Counted from the stretch's first letter, positions 47,659-56,629 are shown. The stretch: DNA of 64,000 nt from Panacagrimonas perspica (GCF_004364935.1 NZ_SOBT01000009.1:560799-624798), one strand, 5' to 3'. Numbers and translations are program-made. The notes: generated by a model from the letters alone, not told the origin.

Positions 47659-48717
47659 ATGACCTACCAACTCACCATCGAACCCCTCGGCGCCACGATC
47701 GACGTCGAGGATGACCAGACGATGCTCGACGCCGCGCTACGCGCCGGCATTTACCTGCCGCACGCCTGCTGCCACGGCCTCTGTGCCACCTGCAAGGTGC
47801 AGATCGTCGACGGCGAAGTCGAGCACGGCGAGGCCTCGCCGTTCGCATTGATGGATTTCGAACGCGACGAGCGCAAGACGCTGGCCTGCTGCGCGCTGCT
47901 GCAATCGGACGTCACGATCGAAGCCGACGTCGACGAGGAACCCGACGCCGAGGTCATCCCCGTCCGCGATTTCGCCGGCACCGTGACGCGCGTCGAAAGC
48001 CTCACGCCGACGATCAAGGGCATCTGGGTGGCGCTCGACGAGCCCATCCATTTCCAGGCCGGGCAGTACATCAACCTGGACATTCCGACGCTCGGCATCA
48101 GCCGCCCGTTCTCACTGGCCAACGCGCCGAGCACGACGAGCCGCGAGATCGAACTCAACGTGCGCATCGTGCCGGGAGGCGCCGGCACCGCGTACCTGCA
48201 CCAGAACCTCAAGGCCGGCGACGCAATCCGCATCTCGGGCCCCTACGGCCGCTTCTTCGTGCGCAAGTCTGCGGATCTGGCGACGCTCTACATGGCCGGC
48301 GGCTCCGGCCTGTCGAGCCCGCGCAGCATGATCCTGGACCTGCTCGCGCAGGGCAGCGAACGGCCGATCACGCTGGTCTACGGCCAGCGCCATCGCGCCG
48401 AGCTGTACTACCACGACGAGTTCACCGCACTCGCGCAGCAGTACCCGAACTTCACATACGTGCCGGCGCTGTCGCATGAGCCCGCGGACAGCGACTGGAG
48501 CGGGTATCGCGGTTTCGTGCACGAGGCCGCCAAGGCGCACTTCGACAACGACTTTCGCGATCACAAGGCCTATCTCTGCGGTCCGCCGCTGATGATCGAT
48601 GCGTGCATCACGACGCTGATGCAGGGCCGGCTGTTCGAGAAGGACATCTACACCGAGAAGTTTCTTTCGGCGGCGGACGTGCAGCAGGTGCGGAGTCCGT
48701 TGTTCAGGAAGCTGTAG
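47659..48717 (+). CDS. dmpP: phenol hydroxylase reductase (P5, DmpP)
   Basis: The 352-residue flavoprotein takes electrons from NADH to the hydroxylase. The plant-type [2Fe-2S] domain has ligands Cys37, Cys42, Cys45 and Cys77; the FAD domain has RPFSLANAP; the NAD domain has YMAGGSGLSSPRSM and AYLCGPPLMIDA. It is the last gene of the operon. No ferredoxin (dmpQ) or catechol 2,3-dioxygenase gene follows, so ring cleavage must be encoded elsewhere. Confidence 0.96.
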   Translation: MTYQLTIEPLGATIDVEDDQTMLDAALRAGIYLPHACCHGLCATCKVQIVDGEVEHGEASPFALMDFERDERKTLACCALLQSDVTIEADVDEEPDAEVIPVRDFAGTVTRVESLTPTIKGIWVALDEPIHFQAGQYINLDIPTLGISRPFSLANAPSTTSREIELNVRIVPGGAGTAYLHQNLKAGDAIRISGPYGRFFVRKSADLATLYMAGGSGLSSPRSMILDLLAQGSERPITLVYGQRHRAELYYHDEFTALAQQYPNFTYVPALSHEPADSDWSGYRGFVHEAAKAHFDNDFRDHKAYLCGPPLMIDACITTLMQGRLFEKDIYTEKFLSAADVQQVRSPLFRKL

Positions 48718-48724
48718 CTTCACC

Positions 48725-48811
48725 GTAGCCCGGGTGTTGAATTTCGCGACGCGAAAGAGCCCGGGTTCCTCTCATTCTTCGAACCGGCATCCCGGGTTTC
48801 ACCCGGGCTAC
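48725..48811. repeat. REP pair, inserted-hairpin variant
   Basis: Left unit GTAG-CCCGGGT carries TTGAATTTCGCGACGCGAAA plus GAG before CCCGGG; the insert pairs TTTCGC with GCGAAA around GAC. Right unit is normal. It closes the phenol operon. Confidence 0.88.
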
Positions 48812-48825
48812 GCAAAGCGAAGCGC

Positions 48826-49068
48826 TCAGTTCCCTGCCGCGCTCTTCACCGCGTTGACGAACGCGTACATCCCGAGCATTGCGACGGCCGCGAAGATCAG
48901 CACCGCGCCCAGGATCGCGCCGGTGCTGGCGTTGGACACGCCGCCGCCGCGATCGCTGGTCCTGCGGATGCCGATGACGCCGGCGAGGATCACGCCGAGC
49001 AGGCGGAAGCTGTTCATCGATTTCGGCGGCGCTTTTTCGGGCGCGGCTGGCGGGGGAGCGTCGGTCAT
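48826..49068 (-). CDS. small membrane protein, possibly DUF2970-like
   Basis: The 80-residue product has an Ala/Pro-rich head (MTDAPPPAAPEKAPPKSMNS), a segment FRLLGVILAGVIGIRRTSDRG and one membrane span (TGAILGAVLIFAAVAMLGMYAFV). The RLLGVILAGVIGIRR part recalls DUF2970, but the match is weak. An earlier in-frame ATG at 49098 is possible. It is convergent with the phenol operon and unrelated in function as far as can be seen. Confidence 0.65.
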   Translation of the reverse strand: MTDAPPPAAPEKAPPKSMNSFRLLGVILAGVIGIRRTSDRGGGVSNASTGAILGAVLIFAAVAMLGMYAFVNAVKSAAGN

Positions 49069-49146
49069 GGCGGCTTTGTTCGTGACGGCGAGCGTCATTG
49101 TCGGCGATGTGGGCGTTCGCCGGAAATATCCGGGCCGTCGTGCCGC

Positions 49147-49204
49147 GTAGGGTGCGCCCCGCGCACCGCCCCTCGCCGCATGGCAAGCCGCATCCCCGGG
49201 CTAC
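49147..49204. repeat. hybrid REP pair (GGTGCGC left, CCCGGG right)
   Basis: Left unit is GTAG-GGTGCGC-CCC-GCGCACC; the right end is only the outer half of a CCCGGG-family unit (CCCCGGGCTAC). The right head provides the stop of the next gene. Confidence 0.78.
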
Positions 49205-50133
49205 GGGAAGCGTTCCCAGGCCCGTTCGAGCCGCGCAGCGCGGGCTTGAGAGGCGATCTTCAGCAGCGCCTTGTCGCGCTTCCATCGCACGGCGGCCTCG
49301 GGATCGCCCGCAGATGAGGCGTCCCAGAAAGCATCCGTTTCGCTCGCAAGCTGCTCGCCGCTCGCCAGCGCACCCGCCAGCAGCAGATGCGTGGAACTCG
49401 ACGCCGGATCGCGCGACGCGATGTCCGAATACGCGGCCAGCACGGCCATTGCCCGTTCGGTCCACGCGCGCGGCCAGCTCAGGCGCCGGGCTTCGCGCAC
49501 CAGGTACGCGAGGATCGCGGCGTGGACGTGCAGGTCCTCGATCGTGCGAAACGGTTTGACGTAGCGCGCATAGCCGTCGCCCGGCAGCAGGGCCTCGTCG
49601 TCCACACGCACGTTCTCGAAGCGCAGCCGTGCGTGCGCAACTTCGGGGACGAAGGAGGTCGGCGGCATCGGTTCGACGTGCACGCCGATGGCGCGCGCAT
49701 CGACGCGCACGAGTCGAAGCACGGGCTTATCGCCTGTTTCACGCGTGTCGCGCGCCGCGACCAGGAACAGGCCGCCGTCGGGTCCCAGCGTCGTCCAGCG
49801 CTTGGCGCCGTTGAGGACGAGCCCGCCGTTCGCGTCGACGCTCAGCGTCGAATGCATCGCCTTGGGCGACGTGCCGCCTTCCTCGGTCACGCACAAGGCC
49901 GTCAGCGCGTTGCCGGGAAGGCTGGGAACCAGTGCCCGCAGCGCGGCCTGGTACGCCGTCGCGAAAGCCCAGGCCACGCGATCCGCCATGTAGCCACCGA
50001 CGATCGCGCGTTCGATCGAGCCCGATCGTCCGGCGCAGAGCACGCGATGACGCGCCCACCAGTCGGCCACCGTTTCGCAGGGCGCGAGGGCGGTCGCGGC
50101 AGTGAGCAGATGGTCAGGCCAGGGCGCGGTCAT
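49201..50133 (-). CDS. acyl-CoA dehydrogenase-like protein
   Basis: The 310-residue product has the middle-domain pattern ALCVTEEGGTSPKAMHSTL, GGLVLNGAKRWTTLGPDGGLFLVAARD and VRFENV-like RLRFENVRVDDEALLPGDGY of acyl-CoA dehydrogenases. It is shorter than the usual 380 residues: the N-terminal helical domain is reduced and the C-terminal four-helix domain is abbreviated and degenerate. Whether it is an active FAD enzyme is doubtful. It stands alone. The TAG stop is a REP head. Confidence 0.82.
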   Translation of the reverse strand: MTAPWPDHLLTAATALAPCETVADWWARHRVLCAGRSGSIERAIVGGYMADRVAWAFATAYQAALRALVPSLPGNALTALCVTEEGGTSPKAMHSTLSVDANGGLVLNGAKRWTTLGPDGGLFLVAARDTRETGDKPVLRLVRVDARAIGVHVEPMPPTSFVPEVAHARLRFENVRVDDEALLPGDGYARYVKPFRTIEDLHVHAAILAYLVREARRLSWPRAWTERAMAVLAAYSDIASRDPASSSTHLLLAGALASGEQLASETDAFWDASSAGDPEAAVRWKRDKALLKIASQARAARLERAWERFP

Positions 50134-50195
50134 CGGGTTCCGGGGTCGCAGGTGGAATGCGGCGAGGTTCGCATCAAGCCACCGGTGCACGAAAG

Positions 50196-50217
50196 CGTAG
50201 GGTGCGCCTCGCGCACC
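50196..50217. repeat. single REP unit, GGTGCGC family
   Basis: GTAG, GGTGCGC, loop CTC, GCGCACC; no mirror partner. Lies in the divergent gap upstream of the sensor kinase. Confidence 0.78.
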
Positions 50218-50296
50218 CCACGGATCCTGCATCGCGCGCTCGAATTTGCCATTCTTCACCGCAGCATTTTTCCCACACCCCATCTTCCGCGCGACC

Positions 50297-51748
50297 ATGA
50301 ACACCATCGCCAGAGGATTGATCGCCAGCGCGGTGCCGGTGGCCATCGTCGCCGGCGTCGTGCTCTGCGGCGCCGCACTGCGGGAACTGCCGGGCGAGTG
50401 GCGGATGATCAATCAGCCGCTGCACGCCACGGTGGAATCGCTGGGCGGGTTCACGGCCATCGCGATGGCCCTGGTCCTGTTGCTGCGCGGCACGGTGGCG
50501 GGACGCCCGAGCACGTACCTGGCGCTCGGCTTCTTCGCGATGGGTCTGGTCGAGATCCTTCACGCCGTCTCGCACCCCGGCAATCTCTTCGTGTGGTTCC
50601 GGGTACTCGCCAGCGTGGCCGGCGGCCTGGGATTCGTCCTCATGTGGTGGCCAGGCCCATGGCGTCTGCCGACCGCGCGGCGGCCGCTGCTGCTGCTCGT
50701 CGCCGCCGGAACGATCGCACTCGGAGCCGTTTCGTGGCTCATGCCGACGCACGTGCCCGTGCTGGTGCAGGACGGAACCTTCACCCCGCTGGCCGTCTCT
50801 CTCAAGAACGTGGCCTGCGGCCTGTTCGGTGTCGGCGCGATCGCGTGCTTCTGGAGCTACGCGAAACTCAAGGAGCCCGAGACCTATTTGTTCGGCTGCC
50901 TCGCGCTGCTGTTCACCGTCGCCGAATTCGTCTTCAACTATTCAACGCTGTGGGACGCGTCCTGGTGGTTCTGGCATTTCGTGCGCCTGTTCGCCTACGC
51001 GCTGGTGCTGGGCTACATCGGTCGCGGTTACCTGAAGATGGTCTCGGACCTGCGGGTCGCGCTGGTCGAGACCCGCACGGCGGAGACCGCACTGCGGCTC
51101 AGCGAATCGCAGTTGCGCCAGTCGCTCGACGAGCGCGAACGGCTCGGTCGCGATCTGCACGACAGCATCATCCAGTCGATCTACGCCATCGGCCTGCGCC
51201 TCTCGCAATGTCGCCGTCTGGTCGTCGGCGAAGCCGAGCACGCCCTGCAGCAACTGGGCATCGCCATGGACGAGATCAACGCGGTGATCCGCGAGGTGCG
51301 CCTCTACGTCTCCGGCATCGAGGTGGCGGTGTCGAGCGGCAAGGAACTGGAGGCCGGCATGGCGGCGCTGATCCACACGATGGACGGCGGACAGGCGCTG
51401 CGCTTCTACCTGCAGATGGATTCCGCCGCGGCGGAACGCCTGACGCCGTTCCAGGCGACGCACCTGCTCTACATCGCCAAGGAGGCGATGAGCAACAGCC
51501 TGCGGCACTCGCGCGCGCGCAACGGCGGGGTTTCGCTGAAGCTCGCCGACGATGCAGTTCGCATGATCGTGGAGGACGACGGCGCGGGCTTCGACCCCGG
51601 CTCGATCGCCACGCCAGGACACGGCCTGAAGAACATTCGCGCCCGCGCCGAGAACCTGGGCGCGAGCTGCGAGTTCCTGTCCACGCCCGGGCACGGAACC
51701 CGCATCACGATCGACGTTCCCGCGCGAACTTCCCATGTCATCGCCTGA
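50297..51748 (+). CDS. NarX/UhpB-type sensor histidine kinase with multi-span membrane domain
   Basis: The 483-residue kinase begins with about seven or eight membrane spans (residues 8-250; for example VAIVAGVVLCGAALREL and YLALGFFAMGLVEILHAVSHPG), resembling MASE-type sensory domains. A short coiled-coil leads to a HisKA_3 domain with the phospho-acceptor His in GRDLHDSIIQSIYAIGL, then a HATPase with NSLRHSRA, DDGAGFDP and GHGLKNIRARA. It overlaps the response regulator gene by 14 bases. The signal is unknown. Confidence 0.92.
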   Translation: MNTIARGLIASAVPVAIVAGVVLCGAALRELPGEWRMINQPLHATVESLGGFTAIAMALVLLLRGTVAGRPSTYLALGFFAMGLVEILHAVSHPGNLFVWFRVLASVAGGLGFVLMWWPGPWRLPTARRPLLLLVAAGTIALGAVSWLMPTHVPVLVQDGTFTPLAVSLKNVACGLFGVGAIACFWSYAKLKEPETYLFGCLALLFTVAEFVFNYSTLWDASWWFWHFVRLFAYALVLGYIGRGYLKMVSDLRVALVETRTAETALRLSESQLRQSLDERERLGRDLHDSIIQSIYAIGLRLSQCRRLVVGEAEHALQQLGIAMDEINAVIREVRLYVSGIEVAVSSGKELEAGMAALIHTMDGGQALRFYLQMDSAAAERLTPFQATHLLYIAKEAMSNSLRHSRARNGGVSLKLADDAVRMIVEDDGAGFDPGSIATPGHGLKNIRARAENLGASCEFLSTPGHGTRITIDVPARTSHVIA

Positions 51749-52436
51749 GAAGAAGACGATCCGCTTGCTGCTGGTCGACGACCACGTCGTGGTGCGCTCC
51801 GGCCTGAGGATGCTGCTGGGCGCCAACGAGCACCTCACGGTCGTCGGCGAAGCGGCGACGCAGGAAGCCGCGATTGCCGAGGCCGCACGGCTGGAGCCCG
51901 ACATCGTGCTGATGGACGTGCGCCTGCCGGACGGCAGCGGCATCGAGGCCTGCCGCGAGATCCGCAGCGTGCGTCCGGAGACGCGCGTGCTGTTCCTGAC
52001 GTCGTTCGCCGACGACGAGGCCTTGCTCGCCACGTTCCTGGCCGGCGGACAGGGCTACCTGCTCAAGGAGATCGACGAGGATGGCCTGATCCGTTCGATC
52101 GAGGCCGTGGCCGGCGGGCAGTCGATCCTCGATGCGGCGATGACGCAGCGGATGTTCGCGCAGATGAATACGCCGACGCCGTCGGGAGCCCGTCCGACCG
52201 ATGGGCTGTCGCAGCAGGAGCACAAGGTTCTCGCGCTGGTCGCCGAGGGACAGACCAACAAGCAGATCGCGGCCGCGCTGGGCCTGAGCGACAAGACCGT
52301 GCGCAACTACCTGAGCCAGATTTTCCAGAAGCTGCAGGTCACCCACCGGGCGCATGCGGCAGCGCTGTATATCCGCCAGGCACCGGGACCCGGGACACCT
52401 GTCCCGTCGCCGGCGAAGGACAAAAAACACCGTTAG
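51735..52436 (+). CDS. NarL/LuxR-family response regulator
   Basis: The 233-residue regulator has a receiver with Asp61 (LMDVRLPDG) and the Lys of YLLKEI, then a LuxR-type HTH (LSQQEHKVLALVAEGQTNKQI, then LSDKTVRNYLSQIFQKLQV). It is the partner of the overlapping kinase at 50297. It ends with a basic tail (PAKDKKHR). Target genes are unknown; the downstream hydrolase gene is a candidate. Confidence 0.95.
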   Translation: MSSPEKKTIRLLLVDDHVVVRSGLRMLLGANEHLTVVGEAATQEAAIAEAARLEPDIVLMDVRLPDGSGIEACREIRSVRPETRVLFLTSFADDEALLATFLAGGQGYLLKEIDEDGLIRSIEAVAGGQSILDAAMTQRMFAQMNTPTPSGARPTDGLSQQEHKVLALVAEGQTNKQIAAALGLSDKTVRNYLSQIFQKLQVTHRAHAAALYIRQAPGPGTPVPSPAKDKKHR

Positions 52437-52765
52437 ACGGGGCGGATGACCCTACCGGCCTCGCGCCGGCAGGACCACGCTCCCTTGCAAGGCTGCCAGC
52501 CGAGGGAGTCGTCCAGTGGTTATTTCACTCTCGCATGCATTTCGCCGCGCCGACCTTCGCGACGACGGGGCCGCGCGCCTCGACCGGACGTCCGTCGATC
52601 GATGCGATTTCGAAACCCGGCCGCATCCCGAAGAGCGAGGTTGCCTCGAGCAACCGGACGTTCCGCCCCAGGGCGGTTCGACCCGAACGAGACGGGGCGC
52701 GACGGGGCGACAGCCTCTCGTTCTTCGCTCGACCCATTGATCGCGGTATCGACAGGAGAAGCGCG
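52437..52765. other. gene-free region with hairpins before the hydrolase gene
   Basis: Contains CCGGC/GCCGG around CTCGC (52455-52469) and a nested stem CTCCCT/AGGGAG with an inner GGCTG/CAGCC (52480-52508), which may end the response regulator transcript. No coding content is recognised. Confidence 0.5.
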
Positions 52766-53821
52766 ATGTCCAGAGTATTCACGGTGTACAACTGCGGCAC
52801 CGGCTTCAATCGCACGCAGACCGACGAGGTCGTCGCCAACATGGCATCGCGGACCAGCGGCGCCGAGAACCGCGACTGGATGGTCACGGACGGGGTGGGT
52901 CAGGCGTTCAACACGCCCGGCACATTCGACCCGATCACCGGCAAGAAGAACGTGCTGGGCCACATGGATGAAAGGGCGATCCTGGTTGCGCTGGGCAGCA
53001 TCTCCGGCTGGGGCTGGGAGCAGAACGAGCGACACGTCTGGGCCGTCATCAGCAGCCTGATCTCCGGATCCTCGGCGGCGCCCGACACCATCAACATGGT
53101 GGGCTGGAGCCGCGGCGCCATCACCTGTCACATGATCGCGCACGCTCTGGCCAAGACACCGCAGACGCGGCACCTGAAGGTCAACATCTTCGCGTTCGAT
53201 CCCGTCCCCGGTCCGGGCAATTTCAAGCCGGACAAGATCACCCTTGCCACGAACATCCACGACTATTCCGTCGTGCAGATGGACAACGAACAACGCTGGA
53301 TCATGCGGCCGATGTCCTTCGACGGCATCAGCGAGAGTGATGTGCACGGGAAGTACAACTACCACGTGCTCCCAGGCCAGCACGACACCGGCGTGATGCG
53401 TGCGCGAGGAGCGGTCGGCATGATCGGCGCAGGACTCGCGCATGCCTTCATGACGCGGCACGGCACCAGCCTGCGAAGCCCGTTGAGCTATACGCCGAAG
53501 GAGTATTGCAACCTGTACGCCGTGGCCCGCCTGAACATCCTCAAGTACAAGAAGGCCCCGACCAACAACAGGGCCCAACAGCTCGGCGGATTGGCGACGC
53601 ATCGTCGCGGCCTTGCGCCCGTCAGCACTGTCCCCAAGAAGCTCGTCGAGACCGAGTACTTCGTCAACAACCATCACGCGCACATGTTCCGCAAGGCGTT
53701 TCCGAACGTCTACATGCGGCTGCAGGCCGGGGCGACGCTCACGGGCATGGCGTCGCAGACGCTGAAGGCCGCTGCGCACATGACGCACACGTCGCTGGTC
53801 GAGGCGGGGTTGGCTGCCTGA
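52766..53821 (+). CDS. alpha/beta-hydrolase-like protein with GxSxG (phospholipase-effector-like)
   Basis: The 351-residue protein has an excellent RBS (AGGAGAA, 6 bases). It shows a nucleophile elbow MVGWSRGAITCHMIAHAL with Ser115, and a following strand IFAFDPVPGPGNF with Asp145, the order found in DUF2235/Tle1-type phospholipase effectors (GxSRGA, then FDPV). The N-terminus (FTVYNCGTGFNRTQTDEVV) fits the first strand of such folds. There is no signal peptide. I cannot assign a precise family. No immunity gene or VgrG is adjacent. Confidence 0.72.
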   Translation: MSRVFTVYNCGTGFNRTQTDEVVANMASRTSGAENRDWMVTDGVGQAFNTPGTFDPITGKKNVLGHMDERAILVALGSISGWGWEQNERHVWAVISSLISGSSAAPDTINMVGWSRGAITCHMIAHALAKTPQTRHLKVNIFAFDPVPGPGNFKPDKITLATNIHDYSVVQMDNEQRWIMRPMSFDGISESDVHGKYNYHVLPGQHDTGVMRARGAVGMIGAGLAHAFMTRHGTSLRSPLSYTPKEYCNLYAVARLNILKYKKAPTNNRAQQLGGLATHRRGLAPVSTVPKKLVETEYFVNNHHAHMFRKAFPNVYMRLQAGATLTGMASQTLKAAAHMTHTSLVEAGLAA

Positions 53822-53875
53822 CGGCGGCGCGGGGGACGTTACCGCACGGATACGGCGCAGCTTCCCGCGGCAACG

Positions 53876-54122
53876 CGTGCGCGGAGCGCACCCTACGCGG
53901 CCAACCGTAGGGTGCGCCTCGCGCACCTTCGCGCGGCAATGAGCGAGGACGGTCGTACGCGAAGCGCACGGCCGCCGACACGTAGCCCGGGTGAAACCCG
54001 GGGGCTGTTTCGTCGCCGAAACAACCGCCAGCAACCGCAGGGTGCGCTCGGCGCACCTTCCCGCGACGACGAACGAGAGCGGTCGTGCGCGGAGCGCACC
54101 CCACGCGGCTTCGTCCGGACTA
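53876..54122. repeat. mosaic cluster of decayed REP units
   Basis: Contains at least four GGTGCGC-family units or halves, one GTAG-CCCGGGT-GAA unit (53982-54002) and a lone right end with GTCCGGACTAC at 54122. Several heads are mutated (GCAG, CCAC). This accounts for the whole gene-free stretch. Confidence 0.78.
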
Positions 54123-54137
54123 CGGGTTGCGCCCCTG

Positions 54138-54614
54138 CTAGTTCTTCTGCGCGCCCTCGCGGATCCAGCGCTCGACCAGGTCCAGCTGCTCCTTGGGAAA
54201 CGGCTTCGGCGGGTCGTACATCGGCATCGCGTTGCCGCTGCCGCCGGCTTCGAGTTGCGTGCCCTTGAGCTTGTGGATCAGGTAGCTCTTCGCCGGATCG
54301 CCCGGCGTGACGCGGGCCATCGGGGCCTCGGTGCTCGCGGCCATCAGCGCGGCGTGCGAATCGCGACGGCCGAGATTCAGCCCGCCGTTCTCGGCGCCGG
54401 TGACGTGGCAGAACACGCATTGCGAATTCAGCAGCGGCTGGATGTCGTCCTTGAAACTGACCGGCTTGTCGGCAGGCCCCTGTGCGGAGACGTCCATGCC
54501 GGTCAGCAGGAATCCGACCGCCAGCGCGACGATCGTCAGGATGCGACGGCCCACGCGGGACGGCACGACAGCGCCGCGGTGTTGTTCGGAATGCTTCACG
54601 GTGTTCGGGCTCAT
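54138..54614 (-). CDS. exported cytochrome c-like protein
   Basis: The 158-residue product has an N-terminal membrane/signal segment (ILTIVALAVGFLLTGMDVSA) and a single haem motif CVFCH (Cys66, Cys69, His70) in FKDDIQPLLNSQCVFCH, as in Planctomycete-type cytochrome c domains. AMPMYDPPKPFPKEQ may contain the distal Met. It overlaps the stop/start with the flavoprotein gene (ATGA) and is therefore its likely redox partner in the periplasm. Confidence 0.9.
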   Translation of the reverse strand: MSPNTVKHSEQHRGAVVPSRVGRRILTIVALAVGFLLTGMDVSAQGPADKPVSFKDDIQPLLNSQCVFCHVTGAENGGLNLGRRDSHAALMAASTEAPMARVTPGDPAKSYLIHKLKGTQLEAGGSGNAMPMYDPPKPFPKEQLDLVERWIREGAQKN

Positions 54615-56404
54615 GCGGTCCTCACAGGCTCGCCGCTGGCGCTGGTTCCAGCCAGCCAGCCGAACGTCAGCGCCGGGCCGATCGTACCGCCGCCGGCCCA
54701 GTACGCCTGCGCGGCCGGATGCGCCACGCAGTTGCCGGCGGCGTAGAGACCCGGGATCGGCTTGGCGTCGGCGTCGAGCACCTGGCCCTTCACGTTGACG
54801 ACGGGGCCGCCCTTCGTGTCGAGCGTGCCGGCGCCGAGAATCACCGCGTAGAACGGACCCTTCGCGACGTCGATGGGATGCATCGTGATGCTGGGATTCT
54901 GATTCGGCGCCTTGGCCGCGTTCATGAACTGGAACGCGATCTCGATGGTGGCCTCGCCGCGCGAGAAATCCTCGTCCTTGCCCGCCGTCGCGAAGTCGTT
55001 GAAGCGCTCGATGGTCTGCGCCAGGTTCTTGCGGAAATTCTTGTCGAGCGTGAAGCCGCCGGTGTGCTTGGCCAGAGACGCCAGGCGCAGCTCGATGTTG
55101 GAGGCCAGTTCGTCGAGCGTGGCGCCCTCGATGACCTGCGGCAGCTTGGCGTTGGCGGCGGGAATCGGGTCGTAGCCCGCGTAGTGCTGCGCCGTGCGCG
55201 CATCCCAGATCATGAAGCCGAGCAGGTTCGGATACTCGGCACGCACCGGGTCCCACGTGAAGTGCGCCTGCGCGCGTTCGTTGTACTGGATCTTCTCGTT
55301 GACGTAGCGGCGACCGTAGCGATTGACCTGGATCATGCTGTCGCCCGGCGAGGACCACACGTCGACCGCCACGCTGCGCGTCTTCAGCGCGGCCTCGACC
55401 TGGATCTGTCCCCACCAGGCGTTGTTCATGTTGCCGAGCACGGCGCCGGCACGCGTGGCGATGTTGACGAAGTCGCCGGTGCTGCCGGGGGCGGCGCATC
55501 CGCCCCAGATCTGGCCCTTCAGGTACTGGCGCGCCAGCTCCGGGTTGTGCGTGAAACCTCCGGAGGCGAACACCACGCCCTTGCGCGCGCGGAACGACAC
55601 CGGTGCGTCGTCGCCGCGATCGATGCTCAGACCCACGACCGCGCCGTCGGCATTGCGGATCACGTCGAGCACCTTGTGATCGAGCAGCGTCTGCGCCGGC
55701 TTCTTGTCGAGGCCCTGCATGAGCTGGTGGATCAGCGCCGGACCCGCGCCGCCGTTCTTCGGCCAGACCACGTGCTTGGGATCGGCGCTGCTGTCCGGCA
55801 CCAGCGAGCGGCCGCGCCGCACCTTGTTCTCCGGAAGATCCGAGTAGTAATCGGGGTAGGCCTTGTCTTCCCAGGTGAGCCAGGGCATGTACTTGAGCCC
55901 CGCGTTCTTGCCGAGCGCTTCGACGACCTTGGGCGCGTTGTCGTAGAACGCGGCGATCAGGTCGAACTCCGCCTGCGTGATGCCGAGCAGCGGATCGCTG
56001 GGCACGTAACGCGTGGGATGCGCCAGACGCACCATGTACTGCAGCGCATCAAGGCGCTCGTCCGGCACGTTCTGCGACTTCAGATAGCCGTTGTTGGGAA
56101 TCCAGAACACGCCGCCGGACTTCGCCGTCGTGCCGCCGAGGAACGGCATCTTCTCGAAGATGATGACGCTCGAGCCCTGGCTGATCGCGGCGATGGCCGC
56201 CGACAGGCCCGCGGCGCCGGAGCCGACGATCAGCACGTCGGCTTCGCCGGCCCAGTTCGTCTTGGCCGATTTCGCCGGCTTCGCCGCGGATGCGGCGACC
56301 GGAATCAGCGAAGCGGCCGAGCCCGCGGCCAGGCCCTTCAGGACGTCGCGTCGCGACGGCATGCGCACGCGGTCGGGCGCCGACGCTGGGTTGGATCGTT
56401 TCAC
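54611..56404 (-). CDS. Tat-exported FAD-dependent dehydrogenase (fumarate reductase/3-ketosteroid dehydrogenase-like)
   Basis: The 597-residue flavoprotein begins with a twin-arginine signal (PSRRDVLKGLAAGSAASLIP, Arg18-Arg19). The FAD fold starts at DVLIVGSGAAGLSAAIAA (57-72), and PFLGGTTAKSGGVFWIPNNG is the pattern of 3-ketosteroid delta-1-dehydrogenases and related flavoproteins. The C-terminal AGGGTIGPALTFGWLAG closes the FAD site. A periplasmic location and an adjoining cytochrome c suggest electrons leave through the cytochrome. Substrate unknown. Confidence 0.9.
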   Translation of the reverse strand: MKRSNPASAPDRVRMPSRRDVLKGLAAGSAASLIPVAASAAKPAKSAKTNWAGEADVLIVGSGAAGLSAAIAAISQGSSVIIFEKMPFLGGTTAKSGGVFWIPNNGYLKSQNVPDERLDALQYMVRLAHPTRYVPSDPLLGITQAEFDLIAAFYDNAPKVVEALGKNAGLKYMPWLTWEDKAYPDYYSDLPENKVRRGRSLVPDSSADPKHVVWPKNGGAGPALIHQLMQGLDKKPAQTLLDHKVLDVIRNADGAVVGLSIDRGDDAPVSFRARKGVVFASGGFTHNPELARQYLKGQIWGGCAAPGSTGDFVNIATRAGAVLGNMNNAWWGQIQVEAALKTRSVAVDVWSSPGDSMIQVNRYGRRYVNEKIQYNERAQAHFTWDPVRAEYPNLLGFMIWDARTAQHYAGYDPIPAANAKLPQVIEGATLDELASNIELRLASLAKHTGGFTLDKNFRKNLAQTIERFNDFATAGKDEDFSRGEATIEIAFQFMNAAKAPNQNPSITMHPIDVAKGPFYAVILGAGTLDTKGGPVVNVKGQVLDADAKPIPGLYAAGNCVAHPAAQAYWAGGGTIGPALTFGWLAGTSASGEPVRTA

Positions 56405-56459
56405 GGTGACTCCTTCTGCCTTGCTGATAGTCGCCCCAGCGGGTGGGGCTCATTTATAT

Positions 56460-56490
56460 CCGCACGTTCGACGTGCGGCTTGCATGCAAG
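56460..56490. promoter_or_regulatory. two adjoining perfect palindromes upstream of the flavoprotein gene
   Basis: CCGCACGT-TCG-ACGTGCGG (56460-56478) is followed immediately by CTTGCATGCAAG (56479-56490). They lie 56 bp before the flavoprotein start and could be operators. No known consensus is assigned. Confidence 0.5.
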
Positions 56491-56517
56491 CGCTGTGCGG
56501 TGAGCGAGGCACTGCAT

Positions 56518-56558
56518 TGCTCCCTCTCTCCGTGTGCTTTTCACGGCGAGAGGGAGCA
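56518..56558 (-). terminator. strong hairpin between the Rieske and flavoprotein genes
   Basis: TGCTCCCTCTC pairs with GAGAGGGAGCA, with an inner CCGTG/CACGG stem and a 7-base loop. No T-run follows on either strand, so it may be an mRNA-stabilising or attenuating structure rather than a classical terminator. Confidence 0.5.
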
Positions 56559-56629
56559 CATCTGTTACTGCGTGTTGCGCCGATGCGGTCTCATCACGGC
56601 GCGCGAGCGGCGAACTCCCGCCGCAATGC

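Noticed and set aside
48718..49200. Downstream meta-cleavage genes expected after dmpP
   Set aside because: Only a REP pair and a convergent small membrane gene are present; no catechol dioxygenase or ferredoxin motif was found.
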